A stretch of DNA of 64,000 nucleotides from Blasia pusilla (lineage: Eukaryota; Marchantiophyta; Marchantiopsida; Blasiales). Below are positions 35,341 through 49,400 of the stretch, piece after piece (position 1 is the stretch's first letter; each line of letters opens with the position of its first letter). The stretch spans positions 60,574,001 to 60,638,000 of the forward strand of contig CM114272.1 of the NCBI GenBank assembly GCA_050084515.1, given 5' to 3'. A program made the position numbers and the translations under genes. The notes under the pieces were generated by a model. The model worked only from the letters and a program-made list of their open reading frames with translations, was not told where the DNA came from and searched no databases.

Positions 35341-38300
35341 GAATCCGTAATAGGAAATTATCAAATTCACATTCGCTATTTTGTACCACTAAGGATGAGA
35401 GACACACACTTTTCATCTTGAGATTCCTTTTCTAAATTTTCTGGCTAGTTAGGGCGTTAAGATTTGCAAAACCAATGCAACTCGACTTTAGTTTGTGGCT
35501 ATTTCAAACATTGCAAGACTTGCAACATCTTGCACTGAGATTTGCAAGTGTGCCTTGCAAATTAATCGCAACGAGAAAGTATAGGGCATTATATATGACT
35601 TACATAGCACTCAGAAATTCAATTGTAAATGAACTTGCATACAACAAAACCTTGATCTCCAATTCCCCTTTTATTTCCAAACCATTATATTTTTGCTTTT
35701 CCTCCCAACTTTCCAAGACTCTACTCCTCACTTTGCAACTAGTTTCTTTCTATAGTGGAACTAACTAAGTCTTGAGATTTTTGGGTAAGACTTTTTTAAT
35801 ACTCAAGGACATATATAGAAGTGCAATTCATAAATTTTTTTTTTCCAAATTTTGTTGTTTTTAACTCGATGAAATGAAGGTAAAAAAATAAATATCCATG
35901 GGTTAGAAATAATCAAAAGGAGCCAAATCCTCCTAAACCGAAAAACTTACAAATTGAGTGAAAGAGGAAAAAAAAACAACTTTGTGAGTGCCAAAAAACC
36001 ATTATTTGGGCCTGCTATTTTGAGATAATTTAAAGCGTTATTTGCAATTATTGTTTCAGTGGTTTGTACGTCATTTTTTGCTACTACTTGGACTCATGAC
36101 CACAGGAAGACTACTTGGCGTTAACGCTTCCAACAAATTATGAGTCATTTACAAGCACTTTGCAAGCGTTTTGCGACTAGAAAATATATATGACTAACTT
36201 GCGAGTGTACGAAAATAGAACTATTGATCGATATTATAGTTATAATTTTAGAGTCTCGTTATCATGTTTTCCTATCAATTTAAAGTGTAGGACTCGCAAA
36301 GTTGCAAGTCCAACATGACTATACTATGGTTCCCACAACTCACAAACTAGTTGCAAATGTAGAGTATCTTCTAGTATCCTGAAATCTGATTTCACCAAGG
36401 TGGGGTGTGAGATAGATAATATTGTACATGCTAGAAAATAGTTTGAAAAAGTGACATAATATAATTTCTCTCAAGTAATATAATAGATTATTCATATCAC
36501 TCATTGTATCTACGCTATTATTTAGGTTAGTTCCAAGCGTATTTTAAACCTTCAACATGTTTTGAGGTTGCATAAGGAATATATGAAGGGATGCCTAATT
36601 TCCAATAAATGAGGGGAGGGAAAGAAACAAAAAATACTAAGTGAGGAGAAGGGGAAAAGAGATATGAATAGTTTTTTCTAACAAAATAATGCTTTCATAA
36701 ATTTTTTGTTTTGATTTTCTACAAGATAGGGAAGAAAAGATAATATTGAATCTTCAACGAGGAGGGAAGAATAAAGGAACAAAATTTTGAACAAGGGATG
36801 GATTTTTTTAGAGGTGTTCAATTTAGGGATGAGAGATAAACTTAATTTTTTAATACAGGAAAAAGGAAATCCCCAAGAAGAAAGAGCTTAACAAGGTAAC
36901 ATGTACTACGCTAAGAGGATTGATTTGTACTTATCCAAAATTTTAATTGCATTAAATATATATGTGGAAAAATGGGTAGATTGGTTACTTGACACATGAA
37001 TATATACAACAAGAAAGAGGTATGGATACAAAATATTTGTAAGAATTATTCTCAATTTGAATAACATATATTAATCTAGATTAGGTACTATTTTAGTCTT
37101 GATGCATTGGACATAAACCTACTAATTTTTCTTAGTTGTTAAATTTTTAATAAAAGAGAGAAAGATAGATAGGATTTTTTTTAACAAATAAATATCTTAT
37201 ATGAATAAAAGAATACAAGAAAACTCATTGAAAGTATAAGGGGGTGAGGATCCTAGGAATCTAGCACCACCAACCGCAAAAAGAATATCAATGAGAGTGA
37301 AAGAAACATTATTTCTAGCAAGATAATCTCTAGCTATATCTCTCTCCATGAGGCCGCCATAGAAGCCCATTGACTTGAGTACGTCATAGAGTGATGGAGA
37401 CTTGATGTCTATTGCCTTAATATAATAGTGCAATAGCTAAACACAACTCGTTTCTTACGTGGAGAATATAGGCACATTTGGTAAGGAGGCTGTCATACCT
37501 CTTGCATATTGATATGTGCATCTTAATAGCTAATAGGACAAAGAAATGTCCTTCTTGAAGATGATTATAAAATTGAGTTTTCTTCCCTCTCATTGATGTT
37601 CCTTACAATAATCTCCCTTGTGGGGAAAAGCAATCCATAGGATGTTTGTATACCATGCCTTGCACAAGTAAGTTATGGAGGTCGTCAAAGTGTATGTGGA
37701 AAGAGGGATTGGTCTGTTGAAAAAATCATGTAATACAAAAGGTGGAATATCAGCCACTAGACGAGTTTGTAAGGGCTTTGATACTATAAAGTATTTGAGC
37801 CTTAATAGCTAGAGGGCAAAGAGAAATTTTTCTTGCAAGTATTTACAAGCATATCCCAATGTCCAACAACGTTACAACTTGGCTATTACAAAATCATTTG
37901 ATGACAAAAAAAATTGAAGTTCTATCTCTAATACAAGCCACAAAGTCAATTTGAAGAGAATTCCAATCACTTTTACACAATTGATCGAATGTTGAAAATG
38001 ATGGAGTTCCCTACATCAATTTTGGCATTTATGGTCCGTCAATTCCATCCAAATAACCATAAATGCTTTCAAGTGCTTCTCATAGCATGACCCCCTCATA
38101 AGATTGGGTAAGTTCTTACTTGGGCAATATCATGAGTCTCTTCAAGATACATTCAAGATACCAAGGTTATTCCATAAGTGCTTTTGTTCTTTGAACGGTG
38201 GATAACTTGTGAGGGTTGGGATATGGATGCAACTCACCTCAAGAGAGGCATAGCTTGGTACTCTCTATTCTACCCAATAGATAGCCCATACCAAAACTCC

Positions 38301-41300
38301 TATACCTCCCCCTTTGAACTTACAATCATGGAAATTGTCTCTATTTCCATCCACGATAATGGTCCATTCTAACTTTGCACATCACTAAATTTTCAACTTA
38401 GAGACTCTCCAACCCAAACCCCCTCACACATTCTTGTAACGAAGAAGGAGGTATATTGGCATGGGATGTGAGGAGTCCATGGGTGAAAGAAAGACCTAAG
38501 TGGGAAGTAACAGAAGTGTACTTTGGGAAGAAAGAGAGTTGAGACATGTTTTGAATAAGTTGATAAAAGGAGTAAAAACTTGCATGGAATTTAAAAAAAA
38601 AAAACACAAAATCCTAATATGGCTTTAATCTTATAACATATAAAAAAGATATACTTCAATTTAGTGGTCAAGATGTCCAATAACTTTAGATGTATATTAA
38701 AACATAGAGCATCATGGGTTTGACATCTCACAATACCAATAAGGAGCCATGATGAATGCATTTTCCTCTCCTAAAACCCTCTCGTTTCCCTTCCCTCTCC
38801 CTCTCTGACTCTTTCATCTCCGTATCATCCATCAATGTTGCCGGCGAGTCGAGTAATAATTTTTAGTAGGGAAGGGGAAGATGGAAAGTTGTGAAATTTC
38901 AAAAAGACTTAAAGAGGACTCAAAAAGAAAATTCCCAAAAAAAATTCAATGAGAGAGTGGAGGAAAGATAAGGTAGAATTTTTAAGGGGCAAGGGGAGAG
39001 AGAAAGGGAGAATTATTTTACAACGGAAGATATCATTAGTATTTAAAAAAAAGAATCCTATCAAATCTTCTCCAAACCCTAAATCCCCCTCTCCAATTCT
39101 AAATCAGCTAGAGGGGTTTAGGGCTTAGAGTGGAGAATTGGAGAGAGTCCCTCCCTCCACGGGAAGACTCAAGAAGGCCCCTCTCCCCTAATTCACTAGA
39201 TGGTTATAATGGTACTAGTAATGTCCATTTTCATTTACTTGTCCACTTTTTCATAGTAGATACCAAACCAATATAGTATTTTCTTACAACCATTCTATTC
39301 AATATTTATCTATATTTATTTGTCAACCATTTCATGAATAGATATAAAGTCAATGTGTTATTAGTCCTTTTGTTGACCATTATTCTAGCCCATTCAAAAG
39401 TAAGTTCAAGTTTATTTTTTGAAATAATTTCATTGGTTATAATAAATGGTCTATTTAAAATTTTTGATTATAAAAATATTCCTAGACAAATCATGCAAAT
39501 TTTTTGTAATTCTTTCAAGGATTTCATGAATTAAACTATCCATTCCCTTATTAAAATAAGAGAAAAAATAATTAGAGTCTTATTCACTATGTTCTCATTA
39601 TAATATGTTATTTTTTCATCCACTCCATGATATAACCCTATCCACTCCAAGAGTAGAGTGGATGCAAACGTAAATAAACTAAACGATAAAATGCCATGTT
39701 CCCCACTATAACGTCAACTTCTATTTGTTCTTAATCACGACAATAAAAAACAATTCCTCGAATTACTCACCACATAATTACTATTGAAAAATACTTTTTT
39801 CAACCTTTTCATGAACAACGAACAAGTCAATGTATAATTGTTCCTTTAGTTGACCGCGTCTCCAACTCTATCCACAAGTCCACTTACTAATTTTTATTAA
39901 AAAACTTTTTTAACTTTTATGTATTTTATGGATTATAGCGTTTGATATATAGTGTGACGTGTAGTCCATCTAAACTTTGTCAACCGCTTCTTGTGAAAAA
40001 AAAAATGAGAACCTTCTTAAATTTATTCGTTAGTTTAATGAACTTTGTTGTGCTTCAGTTAAGTAAGAGCGATTACTTAGAGTCTTCTTTTGAGACAAAC
40101 TTCGTCTTAATATAGCATTATCTGCTTTAATAATTTGTTAGTTTCCACATTTTCCTTGTCCATCGAGTTGGACGAGTTCCATATTATTAAGGGAAAAATA
40201 TTTTTCCAACGCGAAATTAGGAAAACCAAAAATACTTTCTAGCATTTTCAAGGATTAAAAAAAACAACTAAGTGTGTTGTTTTATTGTGAGTTGACCCAC
40301 ACTAAACCATAAGAGTCCACCTACAAGTCCACTTAGTGATTTTATATAATCCCTCACCTTACGGTAATCCGGTTTAGCGCTCTAGGACAATGATATCTTG
40401 TCATCACTTGTAGGTAGAAACGTGAAATGGGGATTTTATTTTTTATGTAAATAAATTAAAATTAAAATTATTTTAGCTTGGGCCTCATTTTGCTTGAAAA
40501 TTTTGGAAAAATTTAAAGCAAAACTCTAAAGTGATTGGGTTAATTGTGTGAGCTGATTTTGCTTAAAAATAGGGTGGGGGAGTGTTGGGTTTATAGGCAA
40601 CGAGAACTACTAAGGAGTTTGGATTGGGAGAGTAGCTTTTCTCGAAGAATATGATTATGAAAATACCAATGAATTGACTTGGTTTGTTATAGTTTATTGA
40701 AGTTTAAAATTATGCCATGGAGTTGGTAAGAAAAAAGTATCTTTTAGTCAAACTTTAGTAGAATGGTCAAAATGCACTAGCTAGCAGTATGTCTTTATGG
40801 CCTCTATTGATATCCGTCGTTTTTTTTTCTCGTCTTCTAGACTATCCACGTATACGCCACACGTGTTTAGAAATTATTTAATAATATTATTCCACCCCCT
40901 CTCAAGGCCGCACACTGGTTAATTAGCCACATTAATGGAAAGACGGGAACTTCAACTTGTATATATAGTTTTGGACACAAGAATATCATTATGAAGGTGA
41001 TGACTTCTCGTATGAGCGTCCTACAAACACTCTTCGAGATATACTAATGGATTACAATGATCACTCAAGGAAAGAGTCACTTGCCATCATTTTAGCCTCT
41101 CTACTATTGAGGGGGTCATATGTATTATGATTGGATAGTGTCTCCTTGATTTCAAACTCCTCTCCTGTTGACACATGACATTTTTAGCCAATCAGGTCTT
41201 AGCATGTATCATTGGATAACTTGGAGTCACTTTTGGGGGCAATTAAGTTAGGGGTCAAGTTAAGGGTCCATTTGGAGTTCGTTAGGGATCAATGATGAAG

Positions 41301-41934
41301 GATAATTCAAATTACCCATCATTAGCCCATATGCCTTGCACCTATTAGTACCAATTGTGACTTGGGAGTTCATTAAGTTTTCTAGTGTGTCATTTTTGTA
41401 CATTTGATAGGTTTTACTATCCACCGTTAGTCCAACTCCTTTTATCCTTCCACTAAGATCCTAGTCCTATGATATTATTGCCTTCATGCTAACCGAAAAA
41501 TGTTTGCTACTCTTGAAAAATTCACTTTGTCACCAAATTGAATCTTGGCGTTATGACTCTCCAATTAAGTTTGATGGCCCCAAAGAATAATAAGATCCAA
41601 ATGGTTCATGTGAAACAATTTTTAGAATTATAAAAAATTAATATAATGCATGTTCTTTGCGCGAGTGAAAATCACCCGTGACAATGACATCTCCTTTGTT
41701 AATTTAAGTTAAACTATTTTTGTTAAATTAAATTAATTTAACGAGGGAAAAAATATATATGTGTATTCATAATCGGAAGGGGTTTCAAATCCCATCCTCT
41801 TCTAATTATATAGATTTATAATGTTTGAAAAAAAATTCATAAAACAATTAAAAATTTATAACCCGAAAATAATATAGAGGACAACGTTGCAAGCCCATAA
41901 GAGCATATTTTAGTCGTCTTCTCGGGGCTTTAAT
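35341..41934. other. 6.6 kb AT-rich intergenic region without a supported gene
   Basis: No frame here has a recognisable domain; the longest (35475-35768, 37197-37433) are short and unassigned. TTGCAAG-type words are over-used at 35460-35580 and 36140-36360. A 12-bp inverted pair CTCTCCAATTCT / AGAATTGGAGAG sits near 39090-39150. The motif CTATCCACGT..CACACGTGT at 40840 recurs from 18370. Positions 41090-41300 partly resemble 54970-55150. Confidence 0.5.
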
Positions 41935-41981
41935 TTACTTAGGACTCGGGTCGCTTTGCGAGCCACCTAAGTCCTAAGTAA
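41935..41981. repeat. Perfect 12-bp inverted repeat (hairpin) at the edge of the LRX GC-rich flank
   Basis: TTACTTAGGACT (41935-41946) pairs with AGTCCTAAGTAA (41970-41981). The 23-nt spacer holds a weaker inner pair GGGTCGC / GCGAGCC. It lies at the switch from AT-rich to GC-rich DNA, about 1.25 kb before the LRX start codon. Confidence 0.85.
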
Positions 41982-41989
41982 CCATAAGA

Positions 41990-43227
41990 ACTTAGGCCCT
42001 GACCGCCGGTCCGCACTGTAGCTAGAGTGGGTCAACAGCTATCAAAGTAACCCCGACCCGAACTCGACCCAGCAGACGCTCTGCCCGAGCGCCGAACCCA
42101 CGGCTCCCTAGGACCGGCTTACTAGAGGTGAATATACGTCCAAGATGCTCTCCCCCCCCTGGAGCCGGTCGTCTCCGTCCTGTCCGAGAGGGTCCGACCG
42201 GCTGTCAGTCAGTCCTCTGGCTCCTGTCAGAGAGAGTCAGTCAGCGGTTCATGACTCATGAGTGTAGTGTTCGGTTGCCGCTACTGCCGTTCGCTGTTGT
42301 TGTTGTGGCGCTGCTGCTTTTCCGTCCGCGGAGCTTTCATGGCGATGGCTCCGATCCGAGCTACCTCTAGCTAGCTACGTAGCGCTTCTCCGTAGCTGTC
42401 CCCAGCCTCGCACGATCGATCGCATCGGGCCCGCGGGCCATCCGATCCGGATCACGCCGAGGCCGCAGCTTCTGTTCGGGCAGCGGGAGATGCGAGTTTC
42501 GGTGCGAGGCTGGCGGGCAGCGGGCTGGCGGGCGGGCGGGCGGACCGACGGGGTGGCGATGGCGAAGAGGGTGGAGTGAGAGTGAGAATAATCATCGGGC
42601 GCAGTGGAGGAGGACAGCCAGCGAGCCAGCCAGCCCAGCGAGGCAGCCGGACAGACAAGCAGACGTGTGGGCCAGGCATTTGCGATCGTTTCGCACTCGC
42701 TCACTCGCACTCTCTCGCTGCTCCACAATCTTCGGCGGGAAGACGAAGGGGAGGGAGAAACAAGAGCGAGCTGCGGCGCGGAGTGTGGGAGGTTGAAGGC
42801 GTCGGACAGTGCGCGGAGTGCGTGAGCGGCTGGGTGGGACGTCGATCGGGAGGAGAAGGGATTCTTCCGTTCTTTTCGTTCGTTTCGTTTTCCTACTGCA
42901 GTGGAGCGCGGGGTGCTGTAGATGCGGCGCGGCGATGGTGGGAGTGTAGCTCGAGGACGAGCAGGGTAGAGCATATTAGGAGCTCCACGAGCGTGCGCGC
43001 GCAGGGAGAGCAGAGGTGCGGAGTGGCGAGGGAGGAGACGCCGAAGACGAGGAGTTGTCGCAAGAAGACGGTTGGGGGGTGGCGGGTGGAGAGAGATTCG
43101 GGGCGGCGGACTGAGGGACGGTAGCAACGCGATTGCTCGCGAGATCTGGAGCAGGTGTTTCTGCGAGGCATTGGAGCGAGAGGAGGAGCTGCGAAAATCC
43201 AGTAGCGGCGAGAGACGAGGCACCCCG
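41990..43227 (+). promoter_or_regulatory. GC-rich 5' flank and probable leader of the LRX gene
   Basis: Composition rises sharply to GC/CG-rich here and stays high to the LRX start codon at 43228. I cannot place the transcription start or a TATA box. Long frames on both strands (including a 291-codon minus-strand frame at 42375-43250) are rich in R, S, P and A and look like a by-product of composition. Confidence 0.45.
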
Positions 43228-46200
43228 ATGAGGGGCCAGAGACGAGGCACTCGCTGCCTTCACTTGCTGGTGCTGGCGGTGCTGTGCTCGTGTTCGTCGT
43301 GGCTGCTCCGCACCGAGGCTACTCCGAGAGACTTCTGGGGCTCTGGTAAGCGATCGTGGACCTCCTCAGCACTGTTTAGTAATGCGAACAAGCTAGCTAG
43401 CAAGCATGCGAGCTAGTGTAAATGAGAGTGAGCTCCTGGTTGGAACGCTTCCCACCTTGGGATTCCTCGCACTGTTTCTACTGGAGACACCACCCTGTCT
43501 TACTCCAATACGTGGACTCGCTCACGACATCAGCAATGTGCAGTCGGTTGCGTACTGTCGAGGAGATTCGGATTGGAAGGAGATGGTTGCAATGCACGGC
43601 GGAGTGAGTAGTGGTTAGGAGCTCGTTTTCTTGCAACTCCCCTCAGCAGTATGAATGCTCCGTCTCAAGTCGCATAGGGATGAGGCGGGGGAAGTTTAGC
43701 TCAGCTCATGCGAAGGCAGCTGAGCTCTTTCATGGACGCGAACGGTTTCATGTTTCACCTGCAGAAATCAAAACGCGTAAGCCACACGCATCTGAGTATC
43801 AGCATCCATAAGCTCCGCGCCGTGACTGTGGAACTGTCTTGACGACAACCAGTGGCGCGCTCGATCTGGACCTTAGCTGACGATCACGGCGACGCGTTCG
43901 TTGTCTTGCGCTGGTACTTGGGAGATAGATAGATAGATAGACAGAGATGAATGTCATAACAGATGCAGAAGGACTCTCTCCAATGCGAAGCTCACTGACG
44001 AGCTCAGTCAGGTCATATTTCTTGGCGCTCACGAGCGTGGCGATAGCGACCTACCTTTTCTTCACTCCTCGAGGAGGATCGAGCGGATGTAGAGTAGAAT
44101 GTCATAGCAGATGTTGGACGCTCGATGTGACGGCGTCCAGTGGAAAGCCCAGTCTGGGCCTCAGCTCCCGTCTCTCGCGAAAAGGATTGAGTGGATGGAG
44201 GGCGGGGAGTAGAACATTTTGGCAGATGTCAAACGGGAGCTTTCTCTCAGGACGAGCCTCAGCCCCAGAGCAGTTGTGGTCGGGCCATGCGGGTGCGAGT
44301 GAGAGTGAGTGATTGACCGTCGGAGGATATGGAGAAGTGGAGTGAAACGAGTCTGGTGTCCTTCACAGGTTCCGTCCATAGGTGAGCGGCCGGATTGATC
44401 TTGTGACCGAGAAAGAGAGACAACATGACATCGGTAGCAGTCGAAGCACCAAGACAGACTTAACCGATTTTGTCGTGATTTTCAGAGCGCAATTATGTTG
44501 ATTGTGTTCTTGTCGCGACGCCTCGGAAGCTCGAGAAGTCGACTTCACTTTGGAGGAGTGCGGTCCCTAGAATATGTAACCGTCTACACTCCTACTCAAC
44601 CCACGTGACATTCTCTCAACACATTCGCCGAAATTCCTGTCTGTGGAACTATTCCAATGTAGCCCTTTGGGGATCGATCAACGACCGAAACCGTTCATTC
44701 GTTAGAGAGCTTTCGATGGCCTACATGCCGTCACTGTTACCAGCACAACTCCTTTCTCGAGTGCAGTACTAGTTATTGGCACTCGGAGCAAGGAAGCCGT
44801 GGGAAGAATCCACAGGTATCATGGAGGTCGGGGGTGGGGAGTCCGAGAGGTTGACGATGGAGAAGACGAGGGTGTGGAATGTCCGTAATTGAGAAATTGA
44901 CGAGTGCGTGTTCTGATTTCTGCCGCAGGTGCCGAGTGGAAGAATGTGGGACAGAAGTCAGGAGCCGGAGACCCGCTGTTGAATGCGTACAACGCGCTGC
45001 AGGCATGGAAGCTCGCCATCACGAGCGATCCGCAGGGCATTCTGCAATCGTGGGTTGGACCCGACGTGTGCTCTTACAAAGGAGTGTTCTGCGAGGCTCT
45101 CGATCCGCACGACCCCTGGAATAAGGTAGTCGCCGGCATAGATCTGAACCACGCTGGTCTGGCAGGCACTCTTCCCGAGGAGCTCGGGCTGCTCACCGAT
45201 CTCGCGCTCTTCCACATCAACTCAAACCTGTTCGAAGGCACTCTGCCGGGATCGCTGAAGAATCTCGTCAAGCTAGCGGAGCTCGACGTTAGCAACAACA
45301 TCCTCTCGGGCTACTTCCCTTCGGTGGTCCTGGAGCTCCCCAGCCTCATCTTCCTCGACATCCGCTTCAACAAATACTATGGCGCCCTCCCCGCGCAGGT
45401 ATTCGATCAGAGGCTGGACGCGCTGTTCGTCAACAACAACTACTTCGACTGCCAGATCCCGTCCAACCTCGGGAACTCCCCGGTTTCGGTCGTGGTTCTG
45501 GCCAACAACAAATTCGTGGGCGACATTCCGCGCAGCATAGGCAATATGTCGGGGACGTTGAACGAGATTCTGGTGCTCAACAACGCCATCACAGGGCTGC
45601 TGCCGACGGAGATCGGAGCGCTGGGCTATGTGGAGGTGTTCGATGTCAGCGTGAACACCATCACCGGGACGTTGCCGAGCTCCATCGAGAACATGAAGGC
45701 GCTGGAAGTCTTCGATGTGGGGCAGAATCAGCTGTCGGGGGACATCACTGCCAATGTGTGCGGCTTGCCTGCAGTGAAGAACTTGACTTTCGCCGACAAC
45801 TTCTTCACTGGAGAGGCGCAGATTTGTTTCGACATCAGAAATCCTCCTCGCAACGTTGTTGTGGACGACTCTGGCAATTGCATCACCGGCTTGCCGAACC
45901 AGAAGCCTCCGTCGGTGTGCGCATCCTTCTACGGGCAGGGATTGACGCCATCGCCACCATCTGCGACGCCATCACCTTCACCGTCTCCACCTCCGCCCTC
46001 TTACTCCCCTCCTCCACCATCTTCAACACCCGCGCCTCCGGTCTACACTCCCTCTCCTCCTCCTCCTCCTCCTCCATCGTCTTCATCACCACCACCTCCT
46101 CCTCCTCCATCGTCGTCGTCATCACCACCACCTCCCCCTCCCGTTTACACTTCACCATCGCCACCACCTCCAGTGTACACTCCATCTCCGTCGCCACCAC

Positions 46201-46430
46201 CTCCGGTATATACTCCATCGCCGTCACCACCACCTCCGGTATATACACCATCGCCATCGCCACCACCTCCAGTATACACTCCATCTCCATCCCCGCCACC
46301 TCCTGTGTACACTCCTCCGACTGCATCACTTCCTCCTCCATCACCTGTCTATAGCTCGCCGCCGCCTCCGGATTATGAATTTCCACCCTACGGATCGTCC
46401 CGTCTGAGTGCACCCCCTCCCTGCGTGTAG
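43228..46430 (+). CDS. LRX: Leucine-rich repeat extensin (LRX) cell-wall protein, two exons
   Basis: Exon 1 is 43228-43345 and exon 2 is 44929-46430, split in phase 1 by a 1.58-kb intron (GTAAGC ... GCCGCAG). The protein is 539 aa. Exon 1 gives a signal peptide (basic start, then LHLLVLAVLCSCSSWLL, likely cleaved near TEA/TP). Exon 2 encodes an N-terminal cap with two Cys (CSYKGVFC) and about nine to ten plant-type LRRs (NNxxxGxIP/TLP style, for example LDVSNNILSGYFP). A Cys-containing hinge (VCGLP...QICFD...NCITGLP) follows. From about residue 377 there is an extensin tail of PPPP blocks with five VYTPSPSPPPP-type units, ending PPPCV. Known LRX proteins bind RALF peptides through the LRR part and are anchored in the wall by the extensin part. 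The start is chosen because it alone supplies a secretion signal in phase with exon 2. Confidence 0.93.
46140..46320 (+). repeat. 33-bp tandem repeat encoding the extensin motif
   Basis: About five imperfect 33-bp units encode VYTPSPSPPPP. Such arrays vary in copy number between alleles in other plants. Frames on the opposite strand and in the second plus frame across this region are shadows. Confidence 0.85.
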
Positions 46431-49400
46431 TGAGGAGGACTCTTCTTCCACCCCCACACATTTTCATACTGTAAAATGGAGCCCGCCCATATGCCGAGAC
46501 CATAGCCAGTTCAAGAAAACTGTCAGCACGCTTAGACGATGGATTGACGCAATCCCACTTCGAGCGAGCAGCGGGAAGCGAAGCTGCGGAGGTGACAGTT
46601 TTGCTTGAACTGACGTGTGGGACTCGGGAGTGAGCGGGTTTTGCATAATTCGCTGTTGCGTTGTGTGGAGCGGTCCATGGAAGTGATGGGGCGTTTCTTC
46701 TTCGACCGATCGCACTCAGCGGACGTAGTGATGTGACTCAAAAAAAATTGAGTGATTAGAGAGGGAGCAAGCAGGGAGTTGAGCTGGTTGAATTCATCAT
46801 AGTCGTCTTCGTACTTGAAGAATGCTTCTAGGACGAGGAGAGCAATGAAAATACTACCAGATATAGGATTGTGATTTTCGGTGGGGTGAGTCCAGTGCGA
46901 TACATTTCACTAATCAGCTTCACCCCCATATGGTACCACTCCGATTTCGCCTTGTTGCGGTGTAATCATTCTATCCTAGACCTTTAGACCCTAGTGCTGT
47001 TACATTCATTGACGAGCAGTTCAATCATTACTTGTTGTGTCCGATATACTACTCATCCGTCATCCGTCCATAATGTGCACTGTTTCCTCCGCTGGCTTCT
47101 CGAGAGATGCCGCTACTTCTTTTAACCCAGTCGTGTGCATACACCCCGATAATTCGGTCTGTGTCCAATTCTTTCTTTTTTCGTTAGCTCAAAGTAAAAT
47201 ACATGTCCTATGGCAATTCAGTGTGCCAATTTGCTGTTTCTTTGCCGTTCTTCGTGCGTTGTGAGTCTCTATCGTAACCTTCTAGTCCTCGTGTTTTCGG
47301 GGGATGTGCGGACAATGCGAAGGTCCTGATTCTGTGATTGGAGGGAGGTATTGGCGTCGGAGTCGATTACCTGGAGATGTGGTGTCTTGTGACCTTCCTG
47401 TCTCGTCTTTGGGCGTGGATTGCGTGTCATGGGAGCTCGCTGAGTTGGTCGATGGAGTCGTGCGCACTGGGATTTGTGGTATTAATCCTCGGAGAGAATT
47501 TGGTGGAGCTGGGCCGGCGCACTTCCTCATCCTTGTGACAATCGCATTGAATGCGGGGAGTTCGTCGGGTACTGTGAAGGTGTCGATGTCGGGATTCATC
47601 CCTCAGCCACAATTTGCTGGATGTTCTCATTTTCCCACTTCTGGCCAAAATGCGTGTTTTCCCTCGAGACTCTAGAGTAACCACATTCTGCAGCCCTCGG
47701 TTTTGTGTTTCTCACATCAATCCCCTGCCTGAACAATTCTAGCTGGCACCTTATCTGATACTCCCGTTTGAATGCCTCCGATCGTGCGAATGTGGAGAAG
47801 GTGTCAGCGGAGGGATTCGTCACACCAATCGTCCTCTGCAAAGTATCTTGCGACTTTCTGTCACACTTCTTTTTCATCGTCTGACTTTCACTGCTGTGTT
47901 TTACTGTCAAAGTTGGTGCGCTCATCAATCATCTGCTGCTTCAATCATAAGTATGTAGAGGGTCACCATTCTTCCTCATCACACACCGCCTTGCCTTCGA
48001 CAACTTCCAGCTTTCGATGCAGGCCATATCACATGAATCGTCCTCTGCTGCAGTCGTGTGAGATGTGCTCCGTCAGGTCAAGTGCCTTTAATACTCCATC
48101 TCCGCTGTCCCTGTAAGCAATTCGAGATGGCAATTTTGGAATCCGCCATATCACCGTCACCCTCCCTCTCCCGTTGATCTGACCTCCGCCGTCGCAGAAT
48201 CGCAAGTGCCGTGTATTCTTCGGATTCATCCCATCGCGCGAGTGACAGACACTACCCCATAAACTGCGCTTGCCTTCTCATCGAGCTGCCATCGGCATCC
48301 TCATCTCCAATTTCTCCATCACGAACACCCTCCTCCCTCTCCCACTCTCCAAAAGCCTGTGACATCGCCAGCAACCTGAAATGAGAATCCTCTGCACCTC
48401 CAGAAACGTGGACCCTCTTCCTCTCTCTACCGCACCTCTAATCTCTCAGCTCCACCCACTGAAATCCAATGTCGCCCTGGCATTTCGCCGCGAATCACCG
48501 GAAGAAGAACCAGCAGCTGTGTTCGTAATGTCTCCTCCACTCCTCACTAAATCGCTGAGCGTAAGTTCATCGGCTACTCCGCACCGACCAACCGACGCTG
48601 GACTACGCTCACACTACTGCAAAGATCGATACCTCCGATTCATCCAGCGAAGATCGATACCTCCGATTCGTCGCACGTAACTCCTTCGCACCAACCGGAA
48701 CTGGACGCACACTCCGAGGCGGTCTCACTCCGCAGCTTCCTTCCTTCCTACACAAAGCCCGCAGAGAACCGGTCTTCCGCGAATGAGTTTCACAGGATCA
48801 GCAGCAGCAGCAGCAGCACATCGAAGTCGTCTGTGTGGTCGGTGCCGTGGTGGTACCCCTCCGGTGGTCCGGGCAGGATTTCCCGACGAATCGGTTGGTC
48901 CCGCTATATGTTGCCGGTTTCTTGCTAGTTGAACGAAAGGAGACCACTTTTCCCGCCGGGAAGAGTTATGGAGTTTCAGATGAGTCTCGGGAGTTTGTAA
49001 AGTTCCCCGGCGAGATCACTTTGCTGGAACTGGAACTGGAACCGCACTCCGGAGGCGTTGGTTCAGGGGACCGTGTGAGTCATCCACACGCGCTATCTCG
49101 TTAGAGCGGGTCAGCGACGTGGAGGTCGGATTAATCGGTGGTGTCGGTGACGGCGGTGGGTGGGTTATAGATGGCGCAGGTTTATTATTTATTAGACCGA
49201 CTGGTTTTGCTGCCGAACCTGCAGGCAGGTGTGGAGGTTGGCTCCCCGAGGCAGAGGCAGGTATGGAAGGGGGTGGGGTAGGAAGGGAGGGAGTGGGTGA
49301 TTGAAGTGAAGTGATCGAAAGTCGTGGGGCGGAGGACGTGCGTTTAGGGACCGAGGGACGGCGCGGCGCTCGAATCCGGCGAACGAACGACGCCCGTGAG

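Noticed and set aside
35460-36370. Possible large inverted repeat built on TTGCAAG words
   Set aside because: The two sides share word usage but could not be aligned as reverse complements.
45758-46503. Plus-strand 198-codon and minus-strand 206-codon frames over the extensin repeat
   Set aside because: They are shadows of the proline-codon-rich LRX frame.
47304-47675. Candidate gene of 123 codons
   Set aside because: No recognisable domain or splice context, and other frames of the same region are equally open; kept only as part of an unexplained region.
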